A stretch of DNA of 64,000 nucleotides from CAYPJE01 sp964410945 (GTDB lineage Bacteria; Fidelibacterota; Marinisomatia; Marinisomatales; TCS56). The stretch spans positions 26,019 through 90,018 of the forward strand of contig CAYPJE010000010.1 in the NCBI GenBank assembly GCA_964410945.1, given 5' to 3'. Positions 1-8,816 of this stretch are shown in pieces (the stretch's first letter is position 1; the number at the start of each line of letters is the position of its first letter). The notes under the pieces are model-generated. The model was not told the DNA's origin. It did not search any database and was given only the letters and a program-made list of their open reading frames with translations. The translations under genes and the position numbers were made by a program.

Positions 1-641
1 TCCAGTTGCCGCAGGCTGCCGGCGGCGGCGTTACGGGGATTGGCGAATGGTTGTTCCCCGGCTTTCTCCCGCTCCCGGTTAAGCCGTTTGAAATCCTCTT
101 TGGCGATGAAGACCTCCCCCCGGACCTCTACCAGCTCGGGAACCTCAATTTCTTCGGTTCGCAGTTGCAGCGGTATGCTGCGGATGGTTCTAAGATTAGT
201 TGTAATATCCTCTCCGGTAGTACCATCACCGCGGGTGGAACCGGCCACGAAAACACCGTTTTCGTAAATCAGCTCAACCCCAAGGCCGTCCAGTTTGGGT
301 TCGCCCACAAAGGCATAGGTTCGATTCTCACCAAGGTTTTTCTCTATCCGCTGATAGAATTCTTCCAGTTCGATCTCATCCATGGCGTTGGCCAGCGATA
401 GCATGGGAATTCGATGGGTGATGGTACCGAACTCGGTCAATGGCCGGGACCCGACCCGTTGGGTTGGTGAATCCGGCGTAATCAGATCTGGGTTTTCAGT
501 TTCCAGCTGTTCCAGTTTCCGCAGCAGCCGATCATATTCACTGTCTGAAACCAGGGGATCATCCAGGATATAATAGCGGTGATTATGCTCATTGATCTGC
601 CGCCGCAGATCATCAATTCGCGGCTTGTCGTCGGCCATCAT
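1..641 (-). CDS. ligA: NAD-dependent DNA ligase LigA (N-terminal part, cut by window edge)
   Basis: Seals nicks in replicating and repaired DNA using NAD+. About 213 N-terminal residues are present. The Ia-type start (HNHRYYILDDP, then SDSEYDRLL) is followed by the nucleotidyltransferase motif EPKLDG with the adenylated lysine near residue 117, then STRGDGTTGED and NPRNAAAGSLRQL, all typical of LigA. The OB, zinc-finger, HhH and BRCT parts lie outside the window. The gene begins with two ATG codons. The first overlaps the stop of the upstream lipoprotein gene as ATGA, so translation is probably coupled. Identity is firm. Confidence 0.96.
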   Translation of the reverse strand, partial: MMADDKPRIDDLRRQINEHNHRYYILDDPLVSDSEYDRLLRKLEQLETENPDLITPDSPTQRVGSRPLTEFGTITHRIPMLSLANAMDEIELEEFYQRIEKNLGENRTYAFVGEPKLDGLGVELIYENGVFVAGSTRGDGTTGEDITTNLRTIRSIPLQLRTEEIEVPELVEVRGEVFIAKEDFKRLNREREKAGEQPFANPRNAAAGSLRQL

Positions 642-1087
642 TTAAACAGATTGCGGTTGCGGAAATATTCCCGGGGATCGATCAGGGGGCGCTTAACGGG
701 AGTCAGGTTACCATCCCTGTCTAAAGGAGCCGCAAAAATCGATTCGTCGATCAGGGTGACGATGAAATAATATTCCAGACTGTCGGCGGGCATGGAACGG
801 GGATCCCAGTGGAAACGATGGCGCTCGCGGACGAATTGCATGGGGATTTCGCGGAAAATCGGTTGATCGTCAACGCGGAACATCAGCAGAACATTGGTGA
901 TCGAATCCGGTGGAAATTCGACGATCAAATCGATGTCATAGGGATAGCCCTGCAGCAGGATTTCTTTCGGCATATGGAAAACACGAGGTGTCTTCAGAAA
1001 TTTGCCTGTAGGTGGATCGGGTTTGTCGCCAGTCTGGCATACAGCCAGGGAAAACAACAGAGCGATGAATGACAGGCCGTGCTTCAG
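638..1087 (-). CDS. small lipoprotein of unknown function, apparent CTG start
   Basis: About 149 residues. Read from a CTG at 1087, the protein begins as a textbook lipoprotein signal: MKHG, a hydrophobic stretch, then SLAVC with the lipid-carrying cysteine near residue 17. The only later conventional start, TTG at 1057, would discard the positive n-region and half of the signal. An AGGAG lies 8 bases before the CTG, and the CTG overlaps the TGA of the upstream gene (CTGA). The mature part is a short beta-rich domain (EYYFIVTLID, DPREYFRNRN) resembling a carbohydrate-binding or immunoglobulin-like fold, but I recognise no family. It sits between an aminotransferase gene and ligA with overlapping ends, so all three are probably co-transcribed. 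Function unknown. Confidence 0.75.
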   Translation of the reverse strand: MKHGLSFIALLFSLAVCQTGDKPDPPTGKFLKTPRVFHMPKEILLQGYPYDIDLIVEFPPDSITNVLLMFRVDDQPIFREIPMQFVRERHRFHWDPRSMPADSLEYYFIVTLIDESIFAAPLDRDGNLTPVKRPLIDPREYFRNRNLFK

Positions 1088-2541
1088 CGCTTCAACTCCT
1101 GCTGCACGAATTCAGGCACGGAAAAATGGTTGTGGGCAGTCATATCGAATTCGTTGTGTACGTAGTTCCCGTTGTCATCGATATGATAGAGCTGATTGTA
1201 TTTATCTTTATGGGCACAGATATCTTCCAGGGCCGTTACCAGCAGGTCAACATCTTCCCGGGTGTTATAAAGTCCAAAGGACGCTCTAACCATTCCAGCC
1301 TTGATTTTCAAATCGATATCAAAATCATCGAAATCGACTTCCCCCACGCGTGATTCAAGGTAATCCATGATCATTTCTTTTACGTAGGGATGGGCACAGA
1401 AACATTCGTTGCGCACGGCGATCCCGAAATAATCATTCAGAACGGCAGCCACAATCCCGTGATCTAGACCAAGGATGTTGAATGAAATCGAAGCCGCCCG
1501 GGGGCAGCGTGTGCAGTCGGTTTCACCGTAGACCGCGATATTCGGGATAGCCAGTATTTTATCGAGCGCATACTGGATCAATTCATCTTCATCCTCGAAT
1601 ACCTCCTGCATGCCGATCGAGTCCAGTACTTCGATGGCAGCCGCCAGGCCGATAGCACCAGGAATATTAGGCGTTCCCGCTTCTTCACGGTCGGGAAAAC
1701 TGGGGGATATTGTGTACCGCTCCACGAAGACCTGGTCCACCATCCCGCCCCCGACTTCCTCCGGCTCCAATCCCTCCAGGATGTCTTTGCGGCAGATGAC
1801 CACACCCGGCGATCCGGGGACATAGGTTTTATGTCCCGAAAAGACAAAAGCATCGATATCCCGGGCCGGGCTCTCGTGACCGCTCATCTGCACCGGCAGA
1901 TGGGCCGCCATCTGGGCACCGTCCACCAGGATGAAAGCGCCGTATTTATGGGCCAGTTCGGCAATATCGTAGACCGGATTGATGATGCCGGTAACGTTAC
2001 TGACACCGGTAACAGCCACGTAGCTGGCGCTGTCTTTGTTCCGTTCCAGTTCCGCTTCCAGAGTTGCCAGATCGATACAACCGGGATTGCCAGTTGTCAT
2101 TTCGAATGGAATATGAACGACTTTGCGGGCATGCTTGCGGTGTGGCAGATCATTGGAATGGTGTTCCATCAGTGAGACAAAAGCCGTCCCACGGTCAGGC
2201 CGGTAATCGCGGAAGACACGGGCAATACGGTTAATCCCGGCAGTTGAACCACTGCCGGTAAAAAAGCAGGTGTAGCGTTCCGGATCGGCCTTGAGGAAGC
2301 TCAGAATCCGGTCGTGGGCCCAATCGTATTGCTGAGTTGAAATTTTAGCTGAGAAATGCAGCAGGCTGTGAGTATTGGCATAGTGATTATGCAGCTCTTC
2401 CATGGCGTCATTGGCAGCTTTCATCATCAGCGTACTGGCAGTGGAATCTAGATAAATTCGGCGGCTGGTTTTTCCAGTGGCCAGTTTGTAGGTGGTATCC
2501 AGCCCCAGGAATTGGGAACGAACTTTAGCAAGTAAATCCAT
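1084..2541 (-). CDS. class V aminotransferase, cysteine desulfurase (SufS/Csd)-like
   Basis: PLP enzyme of fold type I, 485 residues. The PLP lysine is seen in SGHKTY (near residue 238), the cofactor-binding Asp in LVDGAQ (about 207), and a cysteine in AVRNECFCAHPY (about 382) that lines up with the catalytic cysteine loop of SufS/CsdA. It probably removes sulfur from cysteine, or acts on a related substrate. It is about 75 residues longer than SufS, and no suf or isc gene is adjacent, so a Fe-S role is not shown. I chose the ATG at 2541 because AAGGA lies a few bases before it. The frame stays open upstream to 2706, but that part does not resemble the family. It overlaps the lipoprotein gene downstream. 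Confidence 0.85.
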   Translation of the reverse strand: MDLLAKVRSQFLGLDTTYKLATGKTSRRIYLDSTASTLMMKAANDAMEELHNHYANTHSLLHFSAKISTQQYDWAHDRILSFLKADPERYTCFFTGSGSTAGINRIARVFRDYRPDRGTAFVSLMEHHSNDLPHRKHARKVVHIPFEMTTGNPGCIDLATLEAELERNKDSASYVAVTGVSNVTGIINPVYDIAELAHKYGAFILVDGAQMAAHLPVQMSGHESPARDIDAFVFSGHKTYVPGSPGVVICRKDILEGLEPEEVGGGMVDQVFVERYTISPSFPDREEAGTPNIPGAIGLAAAIEVLDSIGMQEVFEDEDELIQYALDKILAIPNIAVYGETDCTRCPRAASISFNILGLDHGIVAAVLNDYFGIAVRNECFCAHPYVKEMIMDYLESRVGEVDFDDFDIDLKIKAGMVRASFGLYNTREDVDLLVTALEDICAHKDKYNQLYHIDDNGNYVHNEFDMTAHNHFSVPEFVQQELKR

Positions 2542-2636
2542 TATTTTTCCTTGTGATTTATCGGCCTTCGAGTCGAACAGGAAATTAAGAATTTCTGCCG
2601 ATAAACCACCACCCCTATTGGAAGCGTGTGGCGGGG

Positions 2637-3071
2637 TCAGAGTTCTTTTTGATAAAGATGTTTTCCCAGCCAGGTTGATAACTCCATCTGGTTGTACACA
2701 AAGCATTCCAGGCTGGACTGGTAATCGCAGATCCAGATTTCCGGAACAAAATAATGCTGGTCATATACCAGGGTTACGATTAATTGATTGAATTGTGAAC
2801 GTGTTTTTGCGGCCGCCTGTGCCAGGGCGGCAAAGCTGACTACCAGATCGCCCTTGGGACGGTTGGCACGGACCGAAACCACTATCCGGCAATTAGTCCC
2901 GTTACGGTCGTCAAACGTACTCAGCCCCATGATTTTCGGAGGGGATACATGGTATTTTTCCAGATGCCGCTGAACCAACTCTTGAAGAATACGGTCGGGT
3001 GTTTTCTTTTGTGCCGGTAGAACTACCATTAGAAGCAGCAGCGACATAAGGATACCGGTTGGCCGGCGCAC
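2637..3071 (-). CDS. small exported protein of unknown function
   Basis: About 144 residues from the GTG at 3071. The N-terminus (MRRPTGILM then a run of Leu, ending VVLPAQ) reads as a Sec signal peptide with a basic n-region, which is why I prefer this start. The frame is open further up, but that part overlaps the upstream gene and has no signal. The mature protein carries RIVVSVRANRPKGDLVVSF and ends with an aromatic-rich segment (YVFVPEIWICDY-like). I do not recognise a family. No clear SD precedes the start, so the exact start is uncertain. It lies 95 bp before the aminotransferase gene, same strand. Confidence 0.6.
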   Translation of the reverse strand: MRRPTGILMSLLLLMVVLPAQKKTPDRILQELVQRHLEKYHVSPPKIMGLSTFDDRNGTNCRIVVSVRANRPKGDLVVSFAALAQAAAKTRSQFNQLIVTLVYDQHYFVPEIWICDYQSSLECFVYNQMELSTWLGKHLYQKEL

Positions 3072-3093
3072 CGGGTTTGAAACGGATATAGTA

Positions 3094-3885
3094 TTAAAAA
3101 CCTTCAATACTGATATTTCCACTCAGAGATGTAATTGTTATTTCACCATCCCCTGTTCCAAGAGTACCGGTTATATGACCGGTCTGCTCATCCAGATTAG
3201 TGATTGTTAAGCCGGAAAAACTGATTATCCCGGAAGGGCTGGTGGCACTTAATGTTGCAGATGTTTCCCGGGGAATTGCCAGTCCGATATCCCCGGTGAT
3301 GTCAGTTGCACGGCAATAACCATTTGTTGGTAATGCGATTGTTATATCCGCATTACCGGGCACGCCATTGATTGTGCAGGATCCGGCATGGTTGTCCAGC
3401 CATAAGTCGCCATCCACCGAACTGATGGTCGTGGTTGTATCCAAATATGAAATAACAGCGTCGCCAGCGATAGTGTTGATTATTGTATTCATTTTATAAG
3501 GAATACCAAGAACAAGACCACAGGCTATATTCGAATAATTGTCCCCCTCGGGAAATTCCACAGAGACAATAATAGAACCTCCGGTCGTTTCGGTGGAAAG
3601 GATGAAATAATCAAGCCCCGTTTGAGCATCATCATAGGTCTCCGCCTCAATTGATTTGTTGAGCTGCCACCTGATCTGGCCGGTATTACTTTCGCCCGTA
3701 ACAATTAGACCACCCAAAGTATTTGTTATTTCAATGTTGGTTTCACCAGTGATTTGTACTATTCCGTCGGAGCTGCCTTGAGTGGTGACCGGATCGGTAT
3801 TATTGTCGCTGGTGTCCACACATCCGAAGTAAAAAACAGCAATTATTAACGCCGAAAAAATTCTGATGTTAATTGAATTAAACAT
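3094..3885 (-). CDS. DUF4097-like beta-helical lipoprotein
   Basis: 263 residues starting at the ATG at 3885, which gives a clean lipoprotein signal ending FYFGC (lipidation at Cys22). The rest is built of short beta strands in a repeating pattern: ITGETNIEITN, then SSVDGDLWLDN, DITGDIGLAI and SLSGNISIEGF. This is the signature of the DUF4097/adhesin-like stacked-strand family found on envelopes of FCB bacteria. Location is probably the outer membrane or periplasm. The role is unknown. A broken relative of the same family lies at 32714-32881. It is followed by a small exported protein gene on the same strand. Confidence 0.75.
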   Translation of the reverse strand: MFNSINIRIFSALIIAVFYFGCVDTSDNNTDPVTTQGSSDGIVQITGETNIEITNTLGGLIVTGESNTGQIRWQLNKSIEAETYDDAQTGLDYFILSTETTGGSIIVSVEFPEGDNYSNIACGLVLGIPYKMNTIINTIAGDAVISYLDTTTTISSVDGDLWLDNHAGSCTINGVPGNADITIALPTNGYCRATDITGDIGLAIPRETSATLSATSPSGIISFSGLTITNLDEQTGHITGTLGTGDGEITITSLSGNISIEGF

Positions 3886-3984
3886 GGTGTACCCGCTATT
3901 ATTATTTTCAGTTATCCCCAATGATCCGGTAAGGTAAATAGAATACTGTAATTATGCAATTATATTTGATGTTTGCCAGAAATG

Positions 3985-4014
3985 AAAAAGGCGACCCGAC
4001 AGGATCGCCTTTTT
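3985..4014. terminator. bidirectional rho-independent terminator
   Basis: A 10-bp perfect stem (AAAAAGGCGA / TCGCCTTTTT) with a 10-base loop. The A-run on one side and T-run on the other let it work in both directions. It lies just after the stop of the SLH lipoprotein gene (minus strand) and before the DUF4097-like gene, so it mainly ends the SLH transcript. Confidence 0.85.
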
Positions 4015-4032
4015 ATATCCATGATAGTAATA

Positions 4033-5157
4033 TTAGAAAGTTTGCCGCAGTGAATTCTGTAAAGTGCGGATGATCAACAGGGCATCGGCGCCACTGATAT
4101 TTCCATTGGGATCGAAACGGGCGGTGATCATATCGGCATTCATGATTCCCCGTTCGGTGCAAAGCGCCATGGCGTTGTAGGCAAAATGGCTGCTGGGTAC
4201 ATCCGAGAAGCGGGAGGGGTTTTCACCGAAATAACGTGTCTCCAGGCTGTTATCGCGAGTTACCACAACCAACAGACGCTGAACGGCCAGGGCATAGTTG
4301 GCACGGGTGATCGATTCATCGGGGTAGAACAGGCCATCGGGATTTAAATCCATTACCCCGTACTGGATCATTTCGGAGACCCAGCCTTCAGCCCAGTGGC
4401 CTTTGATATCGCCGGGTTCTATGTAAGCTTCTTCAGCGGCGACCTGTCCCGGTGTCTGAAACTCGGCCGGCGGAGCGGGAAGTTTGGAGATCAATTCACC
4501 GACTTTCAGTTCCTCGGCAAACAGGACCGACAGGTCAGCGCGACTGATCTTCGACTGAAGGGCAATTTTCTTGCCGGCCATGGTCCCGGGAACGGCACGG
4601 ACAATCTTCTGGGAAATTTCCCATTTATCATTGGCCTTACCGGCGAACTCGCCTTTGCCTTCCACGACGCGCTTGAAGAAACCCTCGGCATTGCGGAAAT
4701 TATAGTTATATAGATTTGCCAAGCCCAGGTAGTACAGGGTAGCTTCATGGTTTTCATCTTTGCGCAGTGCTTTAGTGAGATATTCTTCGGCCTTGTTAAA
4801 CCAGGTTTTTTCTATGTTGCGCATCTCAATCCAGACGCGTCCGCAGAGAGCCAGTACCTCCGGGTCGTCATGCCCGAACTGGGCGGATTTATTAATATTG
4901 AATTTGGCATCCTGGGCATCGCCTTCGAGGGCGCTAACCAGTCCCAGGCCGGCAAAACCAGGGGCAAATTTACGGTCAAGGTCAACCGCTCGCTGGAAGG
5001 AGGTCCGGGCGCCGTCAAGATTGTCGCTGTCTACGGCCCGCAACCCGGCCTTGAAATGATACTCGGGTGTATCCAGGGCGCTTTGCGGTTTTTGAGAACA
5101 ATTACTGATTAAAAAAATCAGGCTGAGTGATAAAATAATTTGGAGGACATTTTTCAT
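4033..5157 (-). CDS. TPR and S-layer-homology (SLH) domain lipoprotein
   Basis: 374 residues with a lipoprotein signal ending FLISNC (Cys20). Residues about 30-190 are tetratricopeptide-like helices (EYHFKAGLRAVDSDNLDGA, ATLYYLGLANLYNYNFRNA), usually used for protein contacts. The C-terminal third holds two SLH-like segments: DIKGHWAEGWVSEMI...ITRANYALAVQRLL, and FSDVPSSHFAYNAM...ISGADALLIIRTL. SLH repeats commonly bind cell-wall polymers, so this protein probably links the outer membrane to the wall or organises a surface complex. It is monocistronic, ended by the hairpin at 3985, and divergent from the 23-kb operon starting at 5361. Confidence 0.85.
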   Translation of the reverse strand: MKNVLQIILSLSLIFLISNCSQKPQSALDTPEYHFKAGLRAVDSDNLDGARTSFQRAVDLDRKFAPGFAGLGLVSALEGDAQDAKFNINKSAQFGHDDPEVLALCGRVWIEMRNIEKTWFNKAEEYLTKALRKDENHEATLYYLGLANLYNYNFRNAEGFFKRVVEGKGEFAGKANDKWEISQKIVRAVPGTMAGKKIALQSKISRADLSVLFAEELKVGELISKLPAPPAEFQTPGQVAAEEAYIEPGDIKGHWAEGWVSEMIQYGVMDLNPDGLFYPDESITRANYALAVQRLLVVVTRDNSLETRYFGENPSRFSDVPSSHFAYNAMALCTERGIMNADMITARFDPNGNISGADALLIIRTLQNSLRQTF

Positions 5158-5360
5158 GATGATTCCCCTGTTGTTAATGCAAGATATGCGTCGAATATAA
5201 AAGGAATTGGAATCAAAAGAAATAACTGCCGCCGGTATTTGAGATATATCACAATCGCTTGATATTGATAAACATCACAACAACCGGGAATGTCATTGCA
5301 TTCTGTATGAGGAATGAATAATTTAAATTGATCTATTAGACAAGGCATTATCGAGGGAAC

Positions 5361-6473
5361 ATGGAAAAACTAAGGCAAATAATCATAGTATCCATTTTAT
5401 TAATTGTATCTTTAAGTGCCCAAACCCAAAAAGTCGTCGGAGAAGGGATGGCTCTTAACCGTGATGCGGCTATCGAGCAGGCCAAGCGAGCTGCAGTAGA
5501 AAACGGATTAGGGGCAGTCATGTCATCCGAAACGGTTGTGAAAAATGCGATGGTGTTTTCCGACAATATCTATTCCAAGGCCCAGGGATTCGTAAAAACA
5601 TTTGAGGTACTCAGCGAGAGCCAGGGCCCCGACGGTCTTTGGGAGGTTACTATCGAAGCAGAAGTGACCCAGATTCTGGACCAGGTGCTCCAAGACGAAA
5701 CCGCCATGCAGGTTCTGTTGAACAGTATGAACCGTCCGCGGATCATGTTTATGGTTAAAGAGGAAAACCTGATTGACAATACCCCTACGGATTTTGCCGA
5801 GACCAAATTATTGAGTATGTTCTATGAAAAAGGCTTTGACGTAGTCGACCGCCAACTGGTGGCAGCCATGAAGGGCGAACCGGATTATGCCCAGGCGCTG
5901 GAAGGTAATGTTACCGCCGCCGCCAAGATAGCGGGAATGCTGGGAGCGGAAGTAATCGTGATTGGGACGGCCAAGATCAGTTCCGGTGGCAAAGTTTACA
6001 ATATGTATTCCGGGCAGGCTGATATCAATTCCAAGATAATTCGAGCCGATACCGGCGAAATTCTGGCTGTTGTACCGCAGGCAAGAGGCAAAAAACCGCA
6101 TATTTCAGAATCCACAGCCGGTGTCAACGCTACCAACGAAGCTTCGGAGAAATTGGGCCAGGAAATCATCAGCCAGTTGATCCGCAAGTGGAGTACCCAG
6201 CAGGCTAATTTTACCAAGATTTATTTTGTGGTCAGTAATTCTGATTTTGGCTCCTACATGATGTTCGAATCATTTTTAAAAGCCCAGACCGTATCGGGAA
6301 TTCGCAATGCTTATGCGAAAAGCCTGAATGACGGCGTGGCCGAATATGAAGTTGAATTTGAAGGAAAAGCACAGGATCTGGCAATGGGGTTGTCAAGAAC
6401 AGCACCCGATGGCTTCAGTTTCAAAATTACCGGTCTGAGTGGTAACCGTATTACCGCTGAAATCGTGGAATAA
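5361..6473 (+). CDS. exported FlgT/LPP20-like protein
   Basis: 370 residues with a signal peptide (IIIVSILLIVSLSAQ). The mature start has the pattern VGEGMALNRDAAIEQAKRAAVENGLG, which marks the N-terminal domain shared by FlgT and LPP20 family envelope proteins. The centre (AAKIAGMLGAEVIVIGTAKI) resembles the CsgG-type fold in which an exported protein senses or builds an outer-membrane complex. No flagellar gene is in the window, so a flagellar role is unlikely. It is the first gene of a long train; the next gene starts 16 bp after its stop and has a related N-terminus, so the two may form a complex with the CsgG-like protein at 8072. Confidence 0.75.
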   Translation: MEKLRQIIIVSILLIVSLSAQTQKVVGEGMALNRDAAIEQAKRAAVENGLGAVMSSETVVKNAMVFSDNIYSKAQGFVKTFEVLSESQGPDGLWEVTIEAEVTQILDQVLQDETAMQVLLNSMNRPRIMFMVKEENLIDNTPTDFAETKLLSMFYEKGFDVVDRQLVAAMKGEPDYAQALEGNVTAAAKIAGMLGAEVIVIGTAKISSGGKVYNMYSGQADINSKIIRADTGEILAVVPQARGKKPHISESTAGVNATNEASEKLGQEIISQLIRKWSTQQANFTKIYFVVSNSDFGSYMMFESFLKAQTVSGIRNAYAKSLNDGVAEYEVEFEGKAQDLAMGLSRTAPDGFSFKITGLSGNRITAEIVE

Positions 6474-6489
6474 GTAAATGGAGGATACA

Positions 6490-7344
6490 ATGAAAAAACT
6501 CACTATTATACTTATAGTTTTATTTTCATTTGCCTGGGGGCAGTATGGATATGGAGTAGTACCGGGAGCAGTTGTGGAAGAAACTGACAATGGCGCTATT
6601 AACTACACTCAGGGCATTGTAACCGCCACCGGAATAGGTGCTATCCCGGAATATGCTGTCAATGCCGGCCAGGCGCGCGCCATGGCAATCAGGGCTGCCA
6701 AGGCTGATGCCCGCCGCCAGTTGGTGGAAATGGTCAATGGAATCACACTGACCAGCGAAACGACGATGCGCAACCGCATGGCCGATGAGGTTGTTCATGA
6801 ATCGGTCTCAGGTGTAATTCAAGGCGCATACCAGGTAGGTGAAGTCCGATATCTCAGTGACACATCCGTTGAGTTGACTATGGCTGTTTCCATGAGTGGA
6901 ATTTCTGAAATTGTAACTCCCGCCATTGGTTTCATGGATGTTGCTGCCGTTGCCACTCCTCCGGCCCCGGCCCTTTCAACTACGGCCGTGGAACCGACAG
7001 TGGAAGCCTATACCGGTGTAATCATTGATGCCCGCGGTCTGAATATCAGGCCGGCCATGGCACCGCGGGTTCTGGATCCCAATGGCGGGATTGTTTACGG
7101 TCCCGGTAATTACACCCGCGAATACGCTGTTACCAATGGCGTCGCCGGATATTCCAAAGACCTGGCCAATGCCCAGAATGATATGCGCGTGAAAGGCAAT
7201 CCGCTGGTGGTAAAGGCAACCGCAGCCAGCGGTGTTAACCGTACCGATGTTGTAGTGGATAATAATGATGTAAGGCAGATAAACCAGGCGAACGATGCCA
7301 GTAATATTCTACACGATTGCCGGGTATTATTACTGTTGGATTGA
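6490..7344 (+). CDS. exported LPP20-like protein
   Basis: 284 residues. I start at the second ATG because a GGAGG sits 5 bases before it; the first ATG at 6478 has no site. A signal peptide ends FSFAWGQ. The central part (ARAMAIRAAKADARRQLVEM, then TSETTMRNRM) is the LPP20-type helix-strand motif also present in the preceding gene. The C-terminal half (TGVIIDARGLNIRPAMAPR and onward) is a separate domain often found after LPP20 in these proteins. Predicted periplasmic or outer-membrane. Function is not known. Context suggests assembly or export of the giant protein at 8817. Confidence 0.75.
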   Translation: MKKLTIILIVLFSFAWGQYGYGVVPGAVVEETDNGAINYTQGIVTATGIGAIPEYAVNAGQARAMAIRAAKADARRQLVEMVNGITLTSETTMRNRMADEVVHESVSGVIQGAYQVGEVRYLSDTSVELTMAVSMSGISEIVTPAIGFMDVAAVATPPAPALSTTAVEPTVEAYTGVIIDARGLNIRPAMAPRVLDPNGGIVYGPGNYTREYAVTNGVAGYSKDLANAQNDMRVKGNPLVVKATAASGVNRTDVVVDNNDVRQINQANDASNILHDCRVLLLLD

Positions 7345-7376
7345 TTTAGGGAGCATAATAAAGTAGGTTGGTAAGT

Positions 7377-8003
7377 ATGGGATTACGAATATTTGGTATT
7401 GTACTACTGTTTTTCACGTTGGGATTTGCGCAGCAGGAAGAAGAGGCGATCGTTCCTGATGTGGAGGGTATCGATCAGAATGTCCTGCAGATCGGCGATA
7501 TTGCCCCAAGTTGGGCACTGATGTATGCCCCGGCCCAGTTCGAGTTTCTGAAAAATTGGACGGTCGAGGAGGGCAAGACCCTGCGACGTTTGAAAACACA
7601 GCCGGATCGCCATGTGGTGGTCATAAGTTTTTTTGCCACCTGGTGTAAGCCATGCATGAAAGAGTTGCCGCATCTGGAAAATCTTTATCAGAAATACCAG
7701 GATGAGAAAATCAAATTTTTTCTTATAGATATTACCGAGGCGACGAGAACATCGCCTGGTTTTGAGGATTCACCAGTGGCTGGTCCGTTTCTTGCGGAAA
7801 AAGGGATAAATATCCAGATTTTAAATGATAACCGTGGAGTTGTTAAAGAGAAATACGGGGTTTCTACCCTGCCGCGCTTATTCGTGGTTGATCAATATCA
7901 GACTATTCAACTGGTGAAACAGGGTTTTCATGAAGGCGAAGATTTTGAAGGGGAATTATCACGCATAATTGAGGAGTTATTGAGCGCTGATAATGAGGGC
8001 TGA
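7377..8003 (+). CDS. TlpA/ResA-type thiol-disulfide oxidoreductase
   Basis: 208 residues, with an N-terminal signal (RIFGIVLLFFTLGFAQ) and a thioredoxin fold. The active site is WCKPC at residues 90-93, preceded by VVISFFAT, and the cis-proline region reads VSTLPRLFVVD. Such proteins reduce or shuffle disulfides in the periplasm. Within this gene train it may serve the cysteines of the CsgG-like neighbour, which carries CTSAEC, but that link is inference. The ATG at 7377 is chosen over the in-frame TTG at 7368, because the signal peptide starts there. It is followed 68 bp later by the CsgG-like gene. Confidence 0.9.
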   Translation: MGLRIFGIVLLFFTLGFAQQEEEAIVPDVEGIDQNVLQIGDIAPSWALMYAPAQFEFLKNWTVEEGKTLRRLKTQPDRHVVVISFFATWCKPCMKELPHLENLYQKYQDEKIKFFLIDITEATRTSPGFEDSPVAGPFLAEKGINIQILNDNRGVVKEKYGVSTLPRLFVVDQYQTIQLVKQGFHEGEDFEGELSRIIEELLSADNEG

Positions 8004-8071
8004 ACAGCCCGATCCCGGACTTTAATATCTATTAAAATCACTACTCCCCGCGTAGGGGGAAGAGAGAGGCT

Positions 8072-8758
8072 ATGAATACTTCCATTTTCAGGACAGGAAT
8101 GAGAGCGTTCATGAGTGCTTTGGTTCTGCAGATCGCATTACCGGTTACCGCAGGCGCTCAAGACAAAGAAACCGTGGCTATATTGGACTTTGAAGGCCGG
8201 GGTATTTCACAATTAGAGGCTCAGACCTTAACCGATCGTTTTACCTCCGAGTTAGCATCGACCAACGCCATGATTCTGGTAGAAAGAAACCAGATGAATG
8301 AGATCCTGGATGAACAGGGTTTTCAGCAATCCGGCTGTACCAGCGCCGAATGTGCCGCCGAGGTTGGTGCCCTGCTGGGTGTCCAACACATGATTGCCGG
8401 TTCATTCGGGAAACTGGGTACCAGTTATACCATCGACGCAAAAATGTTTTCAGTTGAATCAGGTAAAACAGAGAAAACCGTAAGTGCTACTTACAAGGGT
8501 GAAATCGATGGTCTGCTGACCGAGATCGAAATCCTGGCCTGGGAACTGATGAATCTTAACCCACCGCAGGAACTGCTAGAAAAACAGGCCGCTGGACAAC
8601 AACCGGTTGCCGTGGCGGCCCCCGCCAAGGAAAAGGGCGGTAGTGGTTGGTTACTCTGGGCTGTGGTTGGCGTGGCCGCCGCTGGTGGTGCAGCCTACTT
8701 CCTGATGGCCGGTGAAGGAGATGCCACCCTGCCCGGTCCACCGGATATGCCTGAGTAG
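8072..8758 (+). CDS. CsgG/LpoB-like exported protein with C-terminal membrane segment
   Basis: 228 residues with a signal peptide ending VTAGAQ. The core (VAILDFEGRGIS, LVERNQMNEILDEQGF, GVQHMIAGSFGKLG) follows the CsgG-like pattern: a strand ending in DFEG, the VERxxM/LxxILxEQ helix, and a GAxxxIxGS strand. The C-terminus carries one hydrophobic segment (SGWLLWAVVGVAAAGGAAYF) and a proline-rich tail, not found in true CsgG, and there is no lipobox. So a secretion pore like CsgG is not shown; a scaffold or assembly factor is equally possible. It directly precedes the giant secreted protein gene, which is the natural candidate client. Confidence 0.75.
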   Translation: MNTSIFRTGMRAFMSALVLQIALPVTAGAQDKETVAILDFEGRGISQLEAQTLTDRFTSELASTNAMILVERNQMNEILDEQGFQQSGCTSAECAAEVGALLGVQHMIAGSFGKLGTSYTIDAKMFSVESGKTEKTVSATYKGEIDGLLTEIEILAWELMNLNPPQELLEKQAAGQQPVAVAAPAKEKGGSGWLLWAVVGVAAAGGAAYFLMAGEGDATLPGPPDMPE

Positions 8759-8816
8759 AGAAATAATATATTGATTATCATAAATGCTTAAAAACAATTA
8801 TTCCAGCGAGTGTCCT

